Counted from the first letter of the stretch, positions 8,554 to 17,530 are shown. The stretch is 64,000 nt of DNA from Kitasatospora sp. NBC_01246 (GCF_036226505.1 NZ_CP108484.1:7721501-7785500), one strand, 5' to 3'. Notes: generated by a model not told the origin, from the letters alone. Numbers and translations are program-made.

Positions 8554-9102
8554 TCACGCCTCGGTGGACTTCGGGGGGTGGTCCAGGCGGTACTGCCAGC
8601 TGGTCAGCAGGCCCTCCAGGGCGGTGGCCTCCTGGGGAGTGAGCAGCTCCAGCAGGCGGTGCTCGTTGCGCATGTGGGCGGAGAACGCCTCGTCGATCAA
8701 TCGCCGGCCGGCCGGGGTGAGTGCGACGACGCGCCCGCGCCCGTCCTCGTCGCTGCGACGGCGGGTGACCAGCCCGGCCCGCTCGAGGCGGTCGATCCGC
8801 TTCGTCATGGCGCCGGTGGTGACCATCGTGTGGGCGGCGAGTTCGCCGGGGGCCCGTTCGAAGGGGGTGCCGGCTCGGCGCAGCGCGGCGAGCACGTCGA
8901 ACTCGCCCTCGCCGAGGCCGTAGCGGGCGTACACCAGGCCGAGCTCGTCGGTGAGGCGGGCGGCGAGGCGGTGCAGCCGGCCGATCACCGCCTGCGGCGA
9001 GACATCGAGGTCGGGCCGCTCCCGCCGCCATTCGGCCTGGATGGCGGCCACGTGGTCCGGGGCTCCGGGCGGCGGTCCGAGCGGGTCGCGCTGCTGTTCC
9101 AT
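8554..9102 (-). CDS. MarR-family regulator (pair 1)
   Basis: A 182-residue winged-helix repressor. The domain starts near residue 38 (VIGRLHRLAARLTDEL) and continues with GEGEFDVLAALRRAG, then MVTTGAMTKRIDRLERAGLV (recognition helix), then RRSDEDGRGRVVALTPAG (wing). It is divergent from the EamA exporter at 9150, with palindromes in the 47-bp gap. It is clearly paralogous to the MarR at 18674: both carry the segment W-x2-ERPDLDVSP-x2-VIGRL just before the domain. It probably represses the exporter and itself and is released by the exporter's substrate. Confidence 0.88.
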   Translation of the reverse strand: MEQQRDPLGPPPGAPDHVAAIQAEWRRERPDLDVSPQAVIGRLHRLAARLTDELGLVYARYGLGEGEFDVLAALRRAGTPFERAPGELAAHTMVTTGAMTKRIDRLERAGLVTRRRSDEDGRGRVVALTPAGRRLIDEAFSAHMRNEHRLLELLTPQEATALEGLLTSWQYRLDHPPKSTEA

Positions 9103-9123
9103 GGCGCCATCCTAGCGGGATAG

Positions 9124-9156
9124 CTTCCTGGGAAGTTAATATTGCTTCCATGGAAG
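9124..9156. promoter_or_regulatory. Twin MarR operators; the second contains the transporter start codon
   Basis: CTTCC-TG-GGAAG (9124-9135) and CTTCC-AT-GGAAG (9145-9156) are two perfect palindromes 21 bp apart, two helical turns, so both would face the same side of the DNA. The second can be extended to GCTTCCATGGAAGC and has the ATG of the exporter at its centre. No ribosome site lies at normal spacing, so a leaderless transcript is likely. Confidence 0.65.
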
Positions 9157-10130
9157 CGAATATTCGGTGGATCCTGGTGACCGCCGTCGCGCCGGTCGCC
9201 TGGGGTGCCAACTACTACGTCACCCACGAGTTCCTCCCGGCGGACCGCCCGATCTGGGGTGCCGCCCTGCGGGCCCTGCCGGCCGGCCTGATCCTGCTCG
9301 CCCTCGCCCGGCGGTTGCCGCGCGGGGCCTGGTGGTGGCGCTCGGCGGTGCTCGGACTGCTCAACACAGGAGTCTTCTTCGTCCTGCTCTACGTCGCCTC
9401 GCAACTGCTCGCCACCAGCGTCGCCTCGACCGTCATGGCGGCCTCCCCGCTGGCGATGATGCTGATCGCCTGGGCCCTGGTGGCCGAGCGGCCGGCCCGC
9501 GCGCACCTGGTCGGCGCGCTGGTGGGGCTGGGCGGGGTCGGGCTGATGGTGCTCGGCCGGGCGGGTGCGGTGAGCCCGGCCGGGTTGGCCGCCTCGATGG
9601 CCGCCATGCTGGTCTCCTCCTTCGGATACGTCCTCGCCGGCCGTTGGCGCGACGGTGCGGACGTCCTGGCCTCGACCTCCTGGCAGCTGATCGCGGGCGG
9701 CCTCGTCCTGCTCCCGGTGGCCGCGGTTGCCGAGGGGGCGCCGCCGGTGCCCGCCCTGGCGGAGCTGCTGGCGTTCGGGTACGTCGCCGTGGTGGCCACG
9801 GCGCTGGCGTTCCTCGCGTGGTTCGCCGGTCTGCGGCGCCTGCCGGCCGGGACGGTCGGCCTGGTCGGCCTGCTCAACCCGATCACCGGTGTCCTGCTCG
9901 GTACGGCGGTGGCGGGAGAGGAGCTGGGGCCGGTCCAGGCGGGCGGGTTGCTGCTGGTGCTGGTGGGTGTGCTGCTCGGGCGGCCGCGTGCGGCGGGGCG
10001 GCGCGCGGAACGCCCACGGCCGGGGGCGCCGGTGGAGGGGGTCGAGACGGTCGAGACGGTCGAGGGTGGGGCCCGCCGGGGTGCGGGGCGCGGGGCGGGC
10101 GGGGCGTTCCGGGCCCGGCGACGTGGGTGA
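9150..10130 (+). CDS. EamA/DMT-family exporter (pair 1)
   Basis: A 326-residue inner-membrane transporter with ten predicted helices in two EamA repeats (about 5-140 and 148-285). Visible family features are APVAWGANYYVT at the start of repeat 1, LRALPAGLILLALARRLPRG, and GLVGLLNPITGVLLG in repeat 2. The tail after residue 285 is a charged Gly/Arg/Pro segment with no membrane helix. The drug/metabolite superfamily exports small solutes; the substrate is unknown. It is paralogous to the exporter at 17610. The start codon lies inside an operator palindrome. Confidence 0.87.
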   Translation: MEANIRWILVTAVAPVAWGANYYVTHEFLPADRPIWGAALRALPAGLILLALARRLPRGAWWWRSAVLGLLNTGVFFVLLYVASQLLATSVASTVMAASPLAMMLIAWALVAERPARAHLVGALVGLGGVGLMVLGRAGAVSPAGLAASMAAMLVSSFGYVLAGRWRDGADVLASTSWQLIAGGLVLLPVAAVAEGAPPVPALAELLAFGYVAVVATALAFLAWFAGLRRLPAGTVGLVGLLNPITGVLLGTAVAGEELGPVQAGGLLLVLVGVLLGRPRAAGRRAERPRPGAPVEGVETVETVEGGARRGAGRGAGGAFRARRRG

Positions 10131-10274
10131 GCCGGCTCAGCTGGTTCACCCCGGCGGCCGGGTGCGGCAGACCCGTTCTGACCTGCGCGTCCTGCCCCGC
10201 CCGGGGTGGTCCGGCGGGCTACCGTGGCCGGGCGGCCGCACCCGGGTCGCGGCGGGTGCGACGGACGGAGGGAC

Positions 10275-11171
10275 ATGCAGTTCGACGAGCAGGGGGACCT
10301 CGACACCTCGCAGGTGGACGACCGGCGCGGCCGCCCGGGTGGCCGGGTCGCCATCGGCGGTGGCGCGGCGGGCCTGCTGATCACGCTGGTCGCGGTGCTC
10401 TTCGGGGTCGACCCGAGCCTGCTCGGTCTCTCCGAGGGAGGCGGTCCCGGTGCGGACGCGCGCCCCAGTACCGCCGGCGAGGTGCAGCAGGTCTGCCGGA
10501 GCGGCGCGGACGCGAACCGCCGTCAGGACTGCCGGATCGTCGCCGTCACCAACAGCCTCCAGGAGTACTGGCGGGGCGAACTGCCCCGGCGCGGCACGCC
10601 CTACCGCCCCGCCGAGACGGTCCTGTTCACCGACCGCGTCTCCACCGCCTGTGGCGCGGCGACGTCCGCCGTCGGCCCGTTCTACTGTCCGGGCGATCGT
10701 CAGGCCTACTTCGACCTCGGCTTCTTCGACGAGCTCTCCACCCGCTTCGGCGCCCGCGGCGGCCCCTTCGCCGAGGCGTACGTGGTGGCCCATGAGTACG
10801 GGCACCACATCCAGAACCTCACCGGCACGACCCAGCGGGTCGGCGGGGACCGGCAGGGCCAAAACAGCGCCTCGGTGATGCTCGAACTCCAGGCGGACTG
10901 CTACGCGGGGGTCTGGGCGCACCACGCCACCACCACCCCGCAGGCCTCCACCGGCCGGCCGCTGATCAGCACCCTCACCGACCAGGACATCGCCCAGGGT
11001 CTGGACGCCGCGGCCGCCGTCGGCGACGACCGGATCCAGAAGCAGGCGACCGGCCGGATCGACCCGGAGGTCTGGACGCACGGCTCCTCGGCGCAGCGCC
11101 AGGCCTGGTTCACCGCCGGCTACCGCACGGGCTCGATGAGCGACTGCGACACCTTCGCGACCCCGCGCTGA
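10275..11171 (+). CDS. Membrane-anchored neutral zinc metallopeptidase
   Basis: A 298-residue protein of the YpfJ/Zn_peptidase family. ATG at 10275 follows GGACGGAGGGAC. A single membrane helix lies at about 28-48 (VAIGGGAAGLLITLVAVLFG), leaving the catalytic domain outside. The zinc motif is VVAHEYGHHIQNL near residue 175 (HExxH). LELQADCYAGVWAH supplies the downstream acidic ligand. A cysteine pair (QQVCRSG, QDCRIV) probably forms a disulfide. Its substrate is unknown. It lies about 100 bp after the exporter and is probably separate from it. Confidence 0.87.
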   Translation: MQFDEQGDLDTSQVDDRRGRPGGRVAIGGGAAGLLITLVAVLFGVDPSLLGLSEGGGPGADARPSTAGEVQQVCRSGADANRRQDCRIVAVTNSLQEYWRGELPRRGTPYRPAETVLFTDRVSTACGAATSAVGPFYCPGDRQAYFDLGFFDELSTRFGARGGPFAEAYVVAHEYGHHIQNLTGTTQRVGGDRQGQNSASVMLELQADCYAGVWAHHATTTPQASTGRPLISTLTDQDIAQGLDAAAAVGDDRIQKQATGRIDPEVWTHGSSAQRQAWFTAGYRTGSMSDCDTFATPR

Positions 11172-11196
11172 CCCTGTTCGGACTTCACGCCGACCG

Positions 11197-11222
11197 GTAC
11201 CGGTATCGGTATCCGTATCGGG
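11197..11222. repeat. Short CGGTAT tandem tract in the leader of the next gene
   Basis: ACCGGTACCGGTATCGGTAT followed by CCGTAT is an imperfect 6-bp repeat in the 208-bp gap before the secreted protein gene. It may be promoter-proximal. No function is assigned. Confidence 0.4.
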
Positions 11223-11379
11223 CTGGTCCGAAGCTGCTCGGTGCGTATCGTCCCGCGCGCCACGCCGCCCGCCACACCCTGTCATCCGTCAGGGACCGTT
11301 GCCGCCGCACCGCTCCTACGCTGCTGATCAGTGGCCGGATCACTCACCGCCGGCCCCGCGACCCCAGAGGGAGAACCAC

Positions 11380-11742
11380 ATGCGCAGGATCCTGCACGCC
11401 GCCGCCGCGCTCGCCCTGGCGACCGCCGCCGTCACCACCCTGGGTGCCACCGGCGCCCAGGCCGCCGGCAGCTGGGACGGCTGCCCGTCCGGAGCGGTCT
11501 GCATCTACGGCGAGGGCGCCCCCACCTCCACCCCGCCGACCGATGTCTTCTACAGCTACGGAGCCCACAACCTGAGCAACAAGACGGGCTGGCACTGGGT
11601 CCTCAACAACCAGACCGGTGGCGCCCACGCCCGCCTGTGCCTCGGTTACAACGGCACCAACTGCAACTACGACATGGCCGCCCAGAACGGCGTCTGGGCC
11701 GACCTGGGCCCGGTCAACTCCATCACCCTCGACCGCCCCTGA
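11380..11742 (+). CDS. Small secreted protein, peptidase inhibitor I36-like
   Basis: A 120-residue exported protein. ATG at 11380 has AGAGGGAG upstream. A signal peptide occupies about residues 1-28 with a cleavable AQAA site. The mature part starts GSWDGCPSGAVCIYG, the Cys-rich opening typical of streptomycete peptidase-inhibitor I36-like and related small secreted beta-proteins. Two later cysteines (RLCLGYNGTNCNYD) would pair. It is convergent with the secreted aminopeptidase gene, from which a strong hairpin separates it. Confidence 0.7.
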   Translation: MRRILHAAAALALATAAVTTLGATGAQAAGSWDGCPSGAVCIYGEGAPTSTPPTDVFYSYGAHNLSNKTGWHWVLNNQTGGAHARLCLGYNGTNCNYDMAAQNGVWADLGPVNSITLDRP

Positions 11743-11769
11743 GCTCCGCCGGCTCCGATCCGCCGAGGA

Positions 11770-11807
11770 TGCGTTGGTGGTCGCCGGGCCCGGCGGCCAC
11801 CAACGCA
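11770..11807. terminator. Bidirectional hairpin between convergent genes
   Basis: TGCGTTGGTGG pairs perfectly with CCACCAACGCA, and the intervening GC-rich bases extend the stem. It sits between the two converging stop codons, with no T-tract, as is common in high-GC actinobacteria. Confidence 0.8.
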
Positions 11808-11878
11808 CTCCGGGCAGGCCGGGGCCACCACCCGTCCGCCCGGACCGCACCCGGCGCCGGGGGGCGCCTGGGTGCCGG

Positions 11879-13429
11879 TCAACCCGACTGCGGGGAGGGG
11901 CAGCTGAGATCACGGGCGGGGACGCGGTCGTCGAGCAGGTAGGACTCGACGACCTCGCGGACACAGGCGTTGGACCCCGGGTACTGGCCGTGGTCGCCGC
12001 TGCCGGTCACCGTCACCAGCCGGGAGCCGCGCAAGGCCCGGTGGGCCGAGCGGGCCGCCTCGTAGTAGGTGGCCGGGTCGTGCACCGAGTTGAGCATCAG
12101 CGTGGGCGGCAGGCCCGCCCCCGTCACCCGCACCCGGGGTGCGGTCGGCGCCGGCCAGGTGGCGCAGACGGCAGCGAAGGCCAGCGTCCGGGCGCCCGCC
12201 AGCGGCCAACGGGCGGTGAGTTCGCGGCCCCGCGCGACCCAGGTGTCCAGATTACCCGTCCAGGGCGTGTCGTTGCAGGTCACGGCGAAGTACTCGGCGA
12301 GGAACCCGGGGCTCAGGTACTGGCCGAAGACCTGCCGCGCCGTCTCCCGGGCGGCCGGGCTCGCGCCCGGCCAGTCGTCCAGTGCGGTCAGGGCGGTGGC
12401 CAGCGCGGGGAATCCGTCGCTCGCCCGGTAGACGGCCTGGACGGTGCCGTTGTCCAGCTGGTTGGGGCCGACCGTCAGGGCGCCGTCGACGAGCGGGCCG
12501 TCGTGCAGGGCCGCGCGCCGCCGCTCCCAGTGGGCCCCGGCCTCGGCGACGGTGGCGCCGTAGTGGTACGTGTCGTCCCGGGCCGCCAACCAGGGCAGGA
12601 AGTCCTCCTCGAAGCGGCGCTGGAAGCTCATCGGCTGCCCCAGCTGGAACCGCTCCCAGCTGCCGTCGAAGCCGACGTTGCTGTCCAGCACCATCCGCTC
12701 CACCCGCCGCGGGAAGAGCGTCGCGTAGTACGCGCCGATCATGGTCGCGTAGGACGGGCCGTAGTAGGTGATCCGCCGCTCGCCGAGCAGGGCGCGGAAG
12801 AGGTCGAGGTCGCGGACGGTCTGCTCGGTGGTCAGGAACGGCAGCAGACCGCCGCTGCGCCGCGCGCAGTCGGCGCCGAGGCGACGGGAGTTGTCGATCA
12901 CGCGGGCGCGGGCGGCCGGGTCGTCGTCGCGGAAGTCCCCGGCGAAGAAGTCCTGGAACTCCTCCGGTGTCTGGCAGACGGGCCGGGTGCTCCGGCCCAC
13001 CCCGCGCTGGTCGAAGCCCACCACGTCGTACGCGGCTCCGACGGCCGGCGCCGCGCGCACGAAGCTGCCCGGCCGCAGCAGCCCCGTCCCGCCGGGGCCG
13101 CCGGCGGCCATCAGCAGGGTGCCGCGCCGCTTCGCCGGGTCGTCCGCCCGGTGCCGGGACACCGCGACGGAGAGGTCCGGACCGCGCTTCGGGTGGTGCC
13201 AGTCGCGCGGGACGGCCATCGTGGCGCACTCCAGATCGGGCGCCTCCGCACAGGGCTGCCAGGCGAGTCGCTGCTGGGTGTAGCGGGAGGGGACGGGCGG
13301 TACCGGGGCCGCGGCGGCCGCGGCCGCGGCGGCGCCGGTGACGGGCAGGGACAGGGCGGCGAGGAGCGCGGCCACCGCGGTGGCGAGCGCCCCCCGGCGC
13401 CGGCGGGTGCTGGGTACGGATTCGTTCAC
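11879..13429 (-). CDS. Secreted alpha/beta hydrolase, tripeptidyl aminopeptidase type
   Basis: A 516-residue exported serine peptidase. GTG at 13429 is preferred (GAGG seven bases upstream, directly before a basic-hydrophobic signal peptide) over a longer frame from 13504. Family marks are LAWQPC near the mature start, AAGGPGGTG (oxyanion loop), VGFDQRGVGRST, nucleophile region YYGPSYATMIG, acid NSVHDPATY, and histidine GSGDHGQYPGSNACV. The nucleophile elbow reads GPSYAT where GxSYGT is usual. It belongs with Streptomyces Tap and SlpD/E enzymes, which remove tripeptides from exported proteins. Confidence 0.85.
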   Translation of the reverse strand: MNESVPSTRRRRGALATAVAALLAALSLPVTGAAAAAAAAAPVPPVPSRYTQQRLAWQPCAEAPDLECATMAVPRDWHHPKRGPDLSVAVSRHRADDPAKRRGTLLMAAGGPGGTGLLRPGSFVRAAPAVGAAYDVVGFDQRGVGRSTRPVCQTPEEFQDFFAGDFRDDDPAARARVIDNSRRLGADCARRSGGLLPFLTTEQTVRDLDLFRALLGERRITYYGPSYATMIGAYYATLFPRRVERMVLDSNVGFDGSWERFQLGQPMSFQRRFEEDFLPWLAARDDTYHYGATVAEAGAHWERRRAALHDGPLVDGALTVGPNQLDNGTVQAVYRASDGFPALATALTALDDWPGASPAARETARQVFGQYLSPGFLAEYFAVTCNDTPWTGNLDTWVARGRELTARWPLAGARTLAFAAVCATWPAPTAPRVRVTGAGLPPTLMLNSVHDPATYYEAARSAHRALRGSRLVTVTGSGDHGQYPGSNACVREVVESYLLDDRVPARDLSCPSPQSG

Positions 13430-13729
13430 GTCTTGATCCTCGGGGCCCGGAGCGGGTGCGGTCGATCCGGCACGCACCACTTTTCGGGGTGGTGCGGACG
13501 ACACCCGCCGAACGGCGGGGGCGCCGAGGGCGCAGGGCTCCTCCAGGTCGCCCGGACAGCACTGTTGACGGGCCGTCGGCCGGGCGAACGGCGGGCGCGC
13601 GAGGGGGACGGCCCGGTCGTGTGTCGGGGTCGCGCCGCCCGGAGGAGCGATTGTCGGTGCAGGTCGTTAGGCTGCCGTCCGCAGTGATCGGAACGGAACC
13701 AGCACGGGCACGGGGCAGGCGGTAGCGGT
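13430..13729. promoter_or_regulatory. Divergent promoter region with two inverted repeats
   Basis: This gene-free region lies between the aminopeptidase and the SMI1-like gene. GCACCAC-N8-GTGGTGC (13474-13495) and CCCGCCG-AA-CGGCGGG (13504-13519) are perfect inverted repeats upstream of the aminopeptidase. They are candidate operator or leader hairpins. Confidence 0.45.
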
Positions 13730-15265
13730 ATGACGACGACGGACGACGGGGTGGGCGGGGCCCGCGAGGCGCTGGCCGCGCTGCGCGCGCTGGCGCAGGA
13801 ACCGTCCGGTGGGATCGAGCTGCTGGGCGGCTTCACGGACGAACAGATGGACGCCTGGCCGGTCTTCGTGCCGGCGGCCTGCCGCGCGGTGCTGCGCGAG
13901 GTCGGTGGGGTCGAGAGCGAGGAGTGGGGCACCTACGCCTTCGGTCCGGTCGGCGGGGAGGCACCGGCCGAGGGCTACCTGGTCGTCGGTGAGACCGGCT
14001 ACGAGGGCGGGCAGCTGGTGGTCGGCGTCGGGGCGGCGGCGCGTGCCGACTGGGGCCCGGTGCTGCGCCTCGAACCCTGGGGGGACGAGGAGAGCGTCGT
14101 CGAGGCGCCCGGATTCGTCGGCTGGCTGCCGGAGTTGGCCGGCCGGCTGGCCGAGGGTGAGGACGCCTGGCAGCAGCCGGCCGGTGCCTCGACGGTGCTC
14201 GCCGTGCCCTCGCTGCGGGCGGCGGCCGCCGATCCCGGGCTCGCCCGGCTGGCCGGCCCCGGCGACAGTCTGACCGACGTCGTCGACCTGCGGGAACTGC
14301 CCGGCTACCCGTGCACGCTCGGCTGGGAGCCGTACTACTCGACCGCGCACGCCACCGCGGACACCAGCGGCAGCGAGGTCTCGTTCACCCTGGTCGGCGA
14401 CGGGCGGGCGCTGCTGGTCCGGAGCCTGGTCAGTGGGGACTTCCTGGGCCGCCCGGTCGAGCGGCCCGCCGTCCCCGCCGACGCTCCCGAGCGGGCGGTG
14501 GCCGAACTGCGCGCCCTGGCGGCGGAGCTGCCCGGCCTGGTGGTCCTGGAGGGGGGCTGCACGGAGGCGGAGTTGGACGACTGGCCGGTGCCGCTGCCCG
14601 GCGAGGTGCGCGCCGTGCTGCGGGAGCTCACCGGCGTCCGGATCGCCGGTCTGGAGCCGGTCGAACTGCGCCCCGGTGCGGTGGCCGACCGGCACTCGCC
14701 GACGCTGGTGGACATGGTCGGCGGCCCGGGCTCGTTCTGGCCGGTGGCCTGGCTGGACCGGGGCCGCGACCCGGTCTCCGTGCAGGTGCGGATCGACCGG
14801 GAGACGGGGGAGTGGGGCCATGTCGTCTCCGTCCCGGGGGACGCGGAGCGGCTCGCCGAATGGCCGGAGGTGTCCCTGCTCGCCGAATCGCTGCCGCACC
14901 TGCTGCTCGTCCTCGCCCGGGCCGCCCGCGGTGCGGCGCGCCGGGCGGCGACGGCGGACGGCGGTGTGGACGGCGCCCGGTTCGCGAGCCGGGTGCGGTC
15001 CGCCCTCCACCACTTCCTGCCCAACACGGGCGAGCCCTGGGTCTTCTCGGCCCCGGCGCGGGAGTGGGCCACGGCCGGCGACGCACTGCGGGCCGCGGCG
15101 GCGGCCGCGCTCCCGGGGGACGCCCTGGTGGCGGACCTGCGGGAGGCGCCGATACCGGCCGACCTCTGCTTCCACCGGGTGCGGGCCTGGGGCTACCGGA
15201 CCCGGGCCGAGCGGCTGTGCTTCCTGGCGGGCGGCCGGATCGTCGCCGTCGTCCCGGTCACCTAG
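13730..15265 (+). CDS. Two-domain SMI1/KNR4-like protein
   Basis: A 511-residue soluble protein. The first half has the SMI1-like core (DAWPVFVPAACRAVLREVGG, FVGWLPELAGRLAEGED). The segment from about residue 258 repeats it (LDDWPVPLPGEVRAVLRELTG, EVSLLAESLPHLLLVLA). A third, different domain follows (about 415-511). SMI1/KNR4 proteins are often immunity proteins against contact-dependent toxins, but no toxin gene adjoins this one. The start ATG at 13730 follows a weak GGCAGGCGG site. Confidence 0.6.
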   Translation: MTTTDDGVGGAREALAALRALAQEPSGGIELLGGFTDEQMDAWPVFVPAACRAVLREVGGVESEEWGTYAFGPVGGEAPAEGYLVVGETGYEGGQLVVGVGAAARADWGPVLRLEPWGDEESVVEAPGFVGWLPELAGRLAEGEDAWQQPAGASTVLAVPSLRAAAADPGLARLAGPGDSLTDVVDLRELPGYPCTLGWEPYYSTAHATADTSGSEVSFTLVGDGRALLVRSLVSGDFLGRPVERPAVPADAPERAVAELRALAAELPGLVVLEGGCTEAELDDWPVPLPGEVRAVLRELTGVRIAGLEPVELRPGAVADRHSPTLVDMVGGPGSFWPVAWLDRGRDPVSVQVRIDRETGEWGHVVSVPGDAERLAEWPEVSLLAESLPHLLLVLARAARGAARRAATADGGVDGARFASRVRSALHHFLPNTGEPWVFSAPAREWATAGDALRAAAAAALPGDALVADLREAPIPADLCFHRVRAWGYRTRAERLCFLAGGRIVAVVPVT

Positions 15266-15692
15266 TCGTGGAACGTCGTGGTCGCCGTCAGTGCCACGCG
15301 TCCGGTGCTGACGCGGTTGACCGGTGCGGCGGCTTCGGCGTAGCCGAACGAGACCCCGACGAGCAGCTTCCCTCCGCTGACGGCTGATGGCCCATCTGGT
15401 CACCACGCTCGTGGCGGAGCTGGGGTGCGCCGAGCCCGCCGTTCGCCGAGCAGTCGGTGACCCTCGCGGACGGCGCGGCCAGTCGCGCCATGGTGTTGAA
15501 CGAGACGGACTACGGCCGGCACGCGCGCGGCTGCGGAGACCCTCCTCGCCCACGCCCTCGCGCCTCCCCTCCGCTGATCGCGCCCGGGCGCGTTCCCCGG
15601 GCGCGGCGGGCGGGTCGACGGGTCGGGCTCGGGGGGCCTTCGGGGCGGGCCGGCGGTTCGAGGGGGCGGGCGGGTTCAGTAGCGTGGCGGGC
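15266..15692. other. Gene-free stretch with a decayed C-terminal fragment
   Basis: At the left edge the minus strand reads SAVSGGKLLVGVSFGYAEAA, then APVNRVSTGRVALTATTTFHD and a stop, ending at about 15266. It is protein-like with good codon bias but has no start, so it looks like the tail of a lost gene. The rest (15400-15690) shows no convincing frame and ends in the promoter of the M20 peptidase gene. Confidence 0.35.
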
Positions 15693-16793
15693 ATGACTAC
15701 GCACAAGGCCGCACCGGTGAACGTCGACGAGATGCTCAAGGACCTCAGGACACTCGTCGAGGTCGAGTCCCCGTCACGTGACCTCGACGCGCTGAAGGCC
15801 TCGGCCGACGCCGTGGCGGGTGTGGTCGAGAGCCGTCTCGGCGGGCGCGCGGTGCTGGTCGGGACCGACGCCGGGCCCCACGTCCACTGGTCGGGCGGCG
15901 GCGAGCCCAAGGTCCTGATCCTCGGCCACCACGACACGGTGTTCCCGTTGGGCACCATCCGGCGCCGCCCGTTCACGGTCGAGGGCGGCCGTGCGACCGG
16001 TCCCGGGGTCTTCGACATGCTCGGCGGCCTGGTCCAGGCCGTGCACGGGCTGGCGGCCCTCGACGACCTGTCGGGCGTGGAGATCCTGGTGACCGCCGAC
16101 GAGGAGGTCGGCTCGGGCTCGTCCCGGGCCCTCATCGAGGAACGTGCGCGGGCCTGCGGCGCCGTGCTGGTCTTCGAGGGGGCGGCCGACGGCGGGGCGC
16201 TGAAGACCGGCCGCAAGGGCTGCGGCACGTTCGAGGTCTCCGTCGTGGGCCGGGCCTCGCACGCGGGCCTCGAACCCGAGGCGGGCGTCAACGCCCTGGT
16301 CGAGGCGGCGCACCAGGTGCTCGACATCGCGGCGCTCGGCCGGCCGGAGGTCGGCACGACCGTGGTCCCGACCGTGGCCTCGGCGGGCACCCTGGACAAC
16401 GTCGTGCCGGCCGGGGCGACCGTCACCGTCGACGTCCGGGTCGAGTCGGCCGGGGAGAAGGAGCGGATCGAGGCCGCCTTCGCGGCGCTCGCCCCGCATC
16501 TCGACGGGGCGCGGATCACGGTGCGGGGGAGCGTCGGCAGGCCGCCGATGCCCGCGTCGGCGTCGGCCGCACTCTTCGCGCTGGCGGAGCGGTTGCTGCC
16601 CGGTGTGGGGAGCATGAGGGTCGGCGGTGGGAGCGACGGCAACTTCACGGCCGCCCTGGGGATCCCGACACTCGACGGACTCGGAGCGGTCGGCGGGGGT
16701 GCCCACGCGGACCACGAGTACCTGGAGGTCGCGTCGATGGCCGAGCGGGCGGATCTCGTCGCCGGTCTGGTGACGGCGATCCGGAACGCGTAG
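15693..16793 (+). CDS. M20 family metallopeptidase (carboxypeptidase G2-like)
   Basis: A 366-residue cytoplasmic dizinc hydrolase. Metal motifs in order are LGHHDTVFPLG (HxD, residues about 72-82), PGVFDMLGG (bridging Asp), VTADEEVGSGSS (catalytic Glu pair, about 130-141), FEGAADGG, and the C-terminal AHADHEYLEV. The lid domain carries RASHAGLEPEAGVNA. The order and spacing match CPG2/ArgE-type enzymes that cleave C-terminal glutamate or acyl groups from amino acids. Earlier in-frame starts lie in non-conserved sequence, so ATG at 15693 is used. It is convergent with the NmrA-like gene over a perfect hairpin. Confidence 0.88.
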   Translation: MTTHKAAPVNVDEMLKDLRTLVEVESPSRDLDALKASADAVAGVVESRLGGRAVLVGTDAGPHVHWSGGGEPKVLILGHHDTVFPLGTIRRRPFTVEGGRATGPGVFDMLGGLVQAVHGLAALDDLSGVEILVTADEEVGSGSSRALIEERARACGAVLVFEGAADGGALKTGRKGCGTFEVSVVGRASHAGLEPEAGVNALVEAAHQVLDIAALGRPEVGTTVVPTVASAGTLDNVVPAGATVTVDVRVESAGEKERIEAAFAALAPHLDGARITVRGSVGRPPMPASASAALFALAERLLPGVGSMRVGGGSDGNFTAALGIPTLDGLGAVGGGAHADHEYLEVASMAERADLVAGLVTAIRNA

Positions 16794-16840
16794 GACGCTC
16801 CCGCGGCCGGCCCCGCCACCGACCCGCCCGCGACGTGCGG

Positions 16841-16867
16841 GTGCCCGGTGCCGAGGGCACCGGGCAC
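16841..16867. terminator. Perfect 12-bp stem hairpin between convergent genes
   Basis: GTGCCCGGTGCC, loop GAG, then GGCACCGGGCAC. It lies midway between the converging M20 peptidase and NmrA-like genes and can serve both. Confidence 0.88.
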
Positions 16868-16891
16868 TCCCGGGAGCGGTGACGGCGGGGC

Positions 16892-17530
16892 TCAGTAGGC
16901 GACGGTGAAGCGGGTGCGGTGGTGGGCCGGCCGAGCGGCCTCGTCGAGGAGGGCGACGGCGAGGTCCTCCATGGAGATCGCCGAGACACCGGCCTCGTCG
17001 ACCAGCAGCTCGTCGCGCCCGAGGCGGTAGTGGCCGGTGCGCCGGCCCGGTTCGAGCAGCGCGGCGGGGCTGAGGTAGGCCCAGTCGACCTCGGTCTCGG
17101 CCCGGTAGAGGGCGAGCTGCTCGCCGCAGGCGAGGGCGATGGGGAGCCAGGCGGCCGGGAAGTCGGGGTCGTCGATGACGGTGGCGCCGTCGCCGCCGGG
17201 CAGGGTCAGGCTGCCCGCGCCGCCGACGACGAGCAGGCGGACGTCCGTCCCGGCCAGGCCGGCCAGCAGGCCCTTGGTGGCGAGCGCCAGGTCGGGCTCG
17301 CTGCCGGGGGCGGGGCGGGTGGCGCTGATCACCACGGACCGGCCGGCGGCGAGACGGGCGACGTCCTCCGGGTTGCGGGCGTCGCCGGTGGCGATCTCGG
17401 CGGCGGCCGGCAGCGCGTGCGGCCGGGACGGGTCGCGGAGGACGGCGGTGACCTCGTGGCCCCGGGCGAGGGCCTCGGTCACCACCCGGCTGCCGACGTT
17501 GCCGGTCGCGCCGAAGACGGTGATGCGCAT
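16892..17530 (-). CDS. NmrA-like NAD(P)-binding reductase
   Basis: A 212-residue Rossmann protein of the atypical SDR type. The NAD(P) motif is ITVFGATGNVGSRVV at residues 3-17, followed by VTAVLRDPSRP (phosphate-recognition Arg), ATGDARNPEDV, SVVISATRP and VDWAYLSPAALLEPG. The classical Tyr-x3-Lys catalytic pair is absent, as in NmrA/YwnB sensors. It lies 79 bp downstream of the EamA exporter in the same direction, so it probably belongs to the MarR-regulated unit. Confidence 0.82.
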   Translation of the reverse strand: MRITVFGATGNVGSRVVTEALARGHEVTAVLRDPSRPHALPAAAEIATGDARNPEDVARLAAGRSVVISATRPAPGSEPDLALATKGLLAGLAGTDVRLLVVGGAGSLTLPGGDGATVIDDPDFPAAWLPIALACGEQLALYRAETEVDWAYLSPAALLEPGRRTGHYRLGRDELLVDEAGVSAISMEDLAVALLDEAARPAHHRTRFTVAY

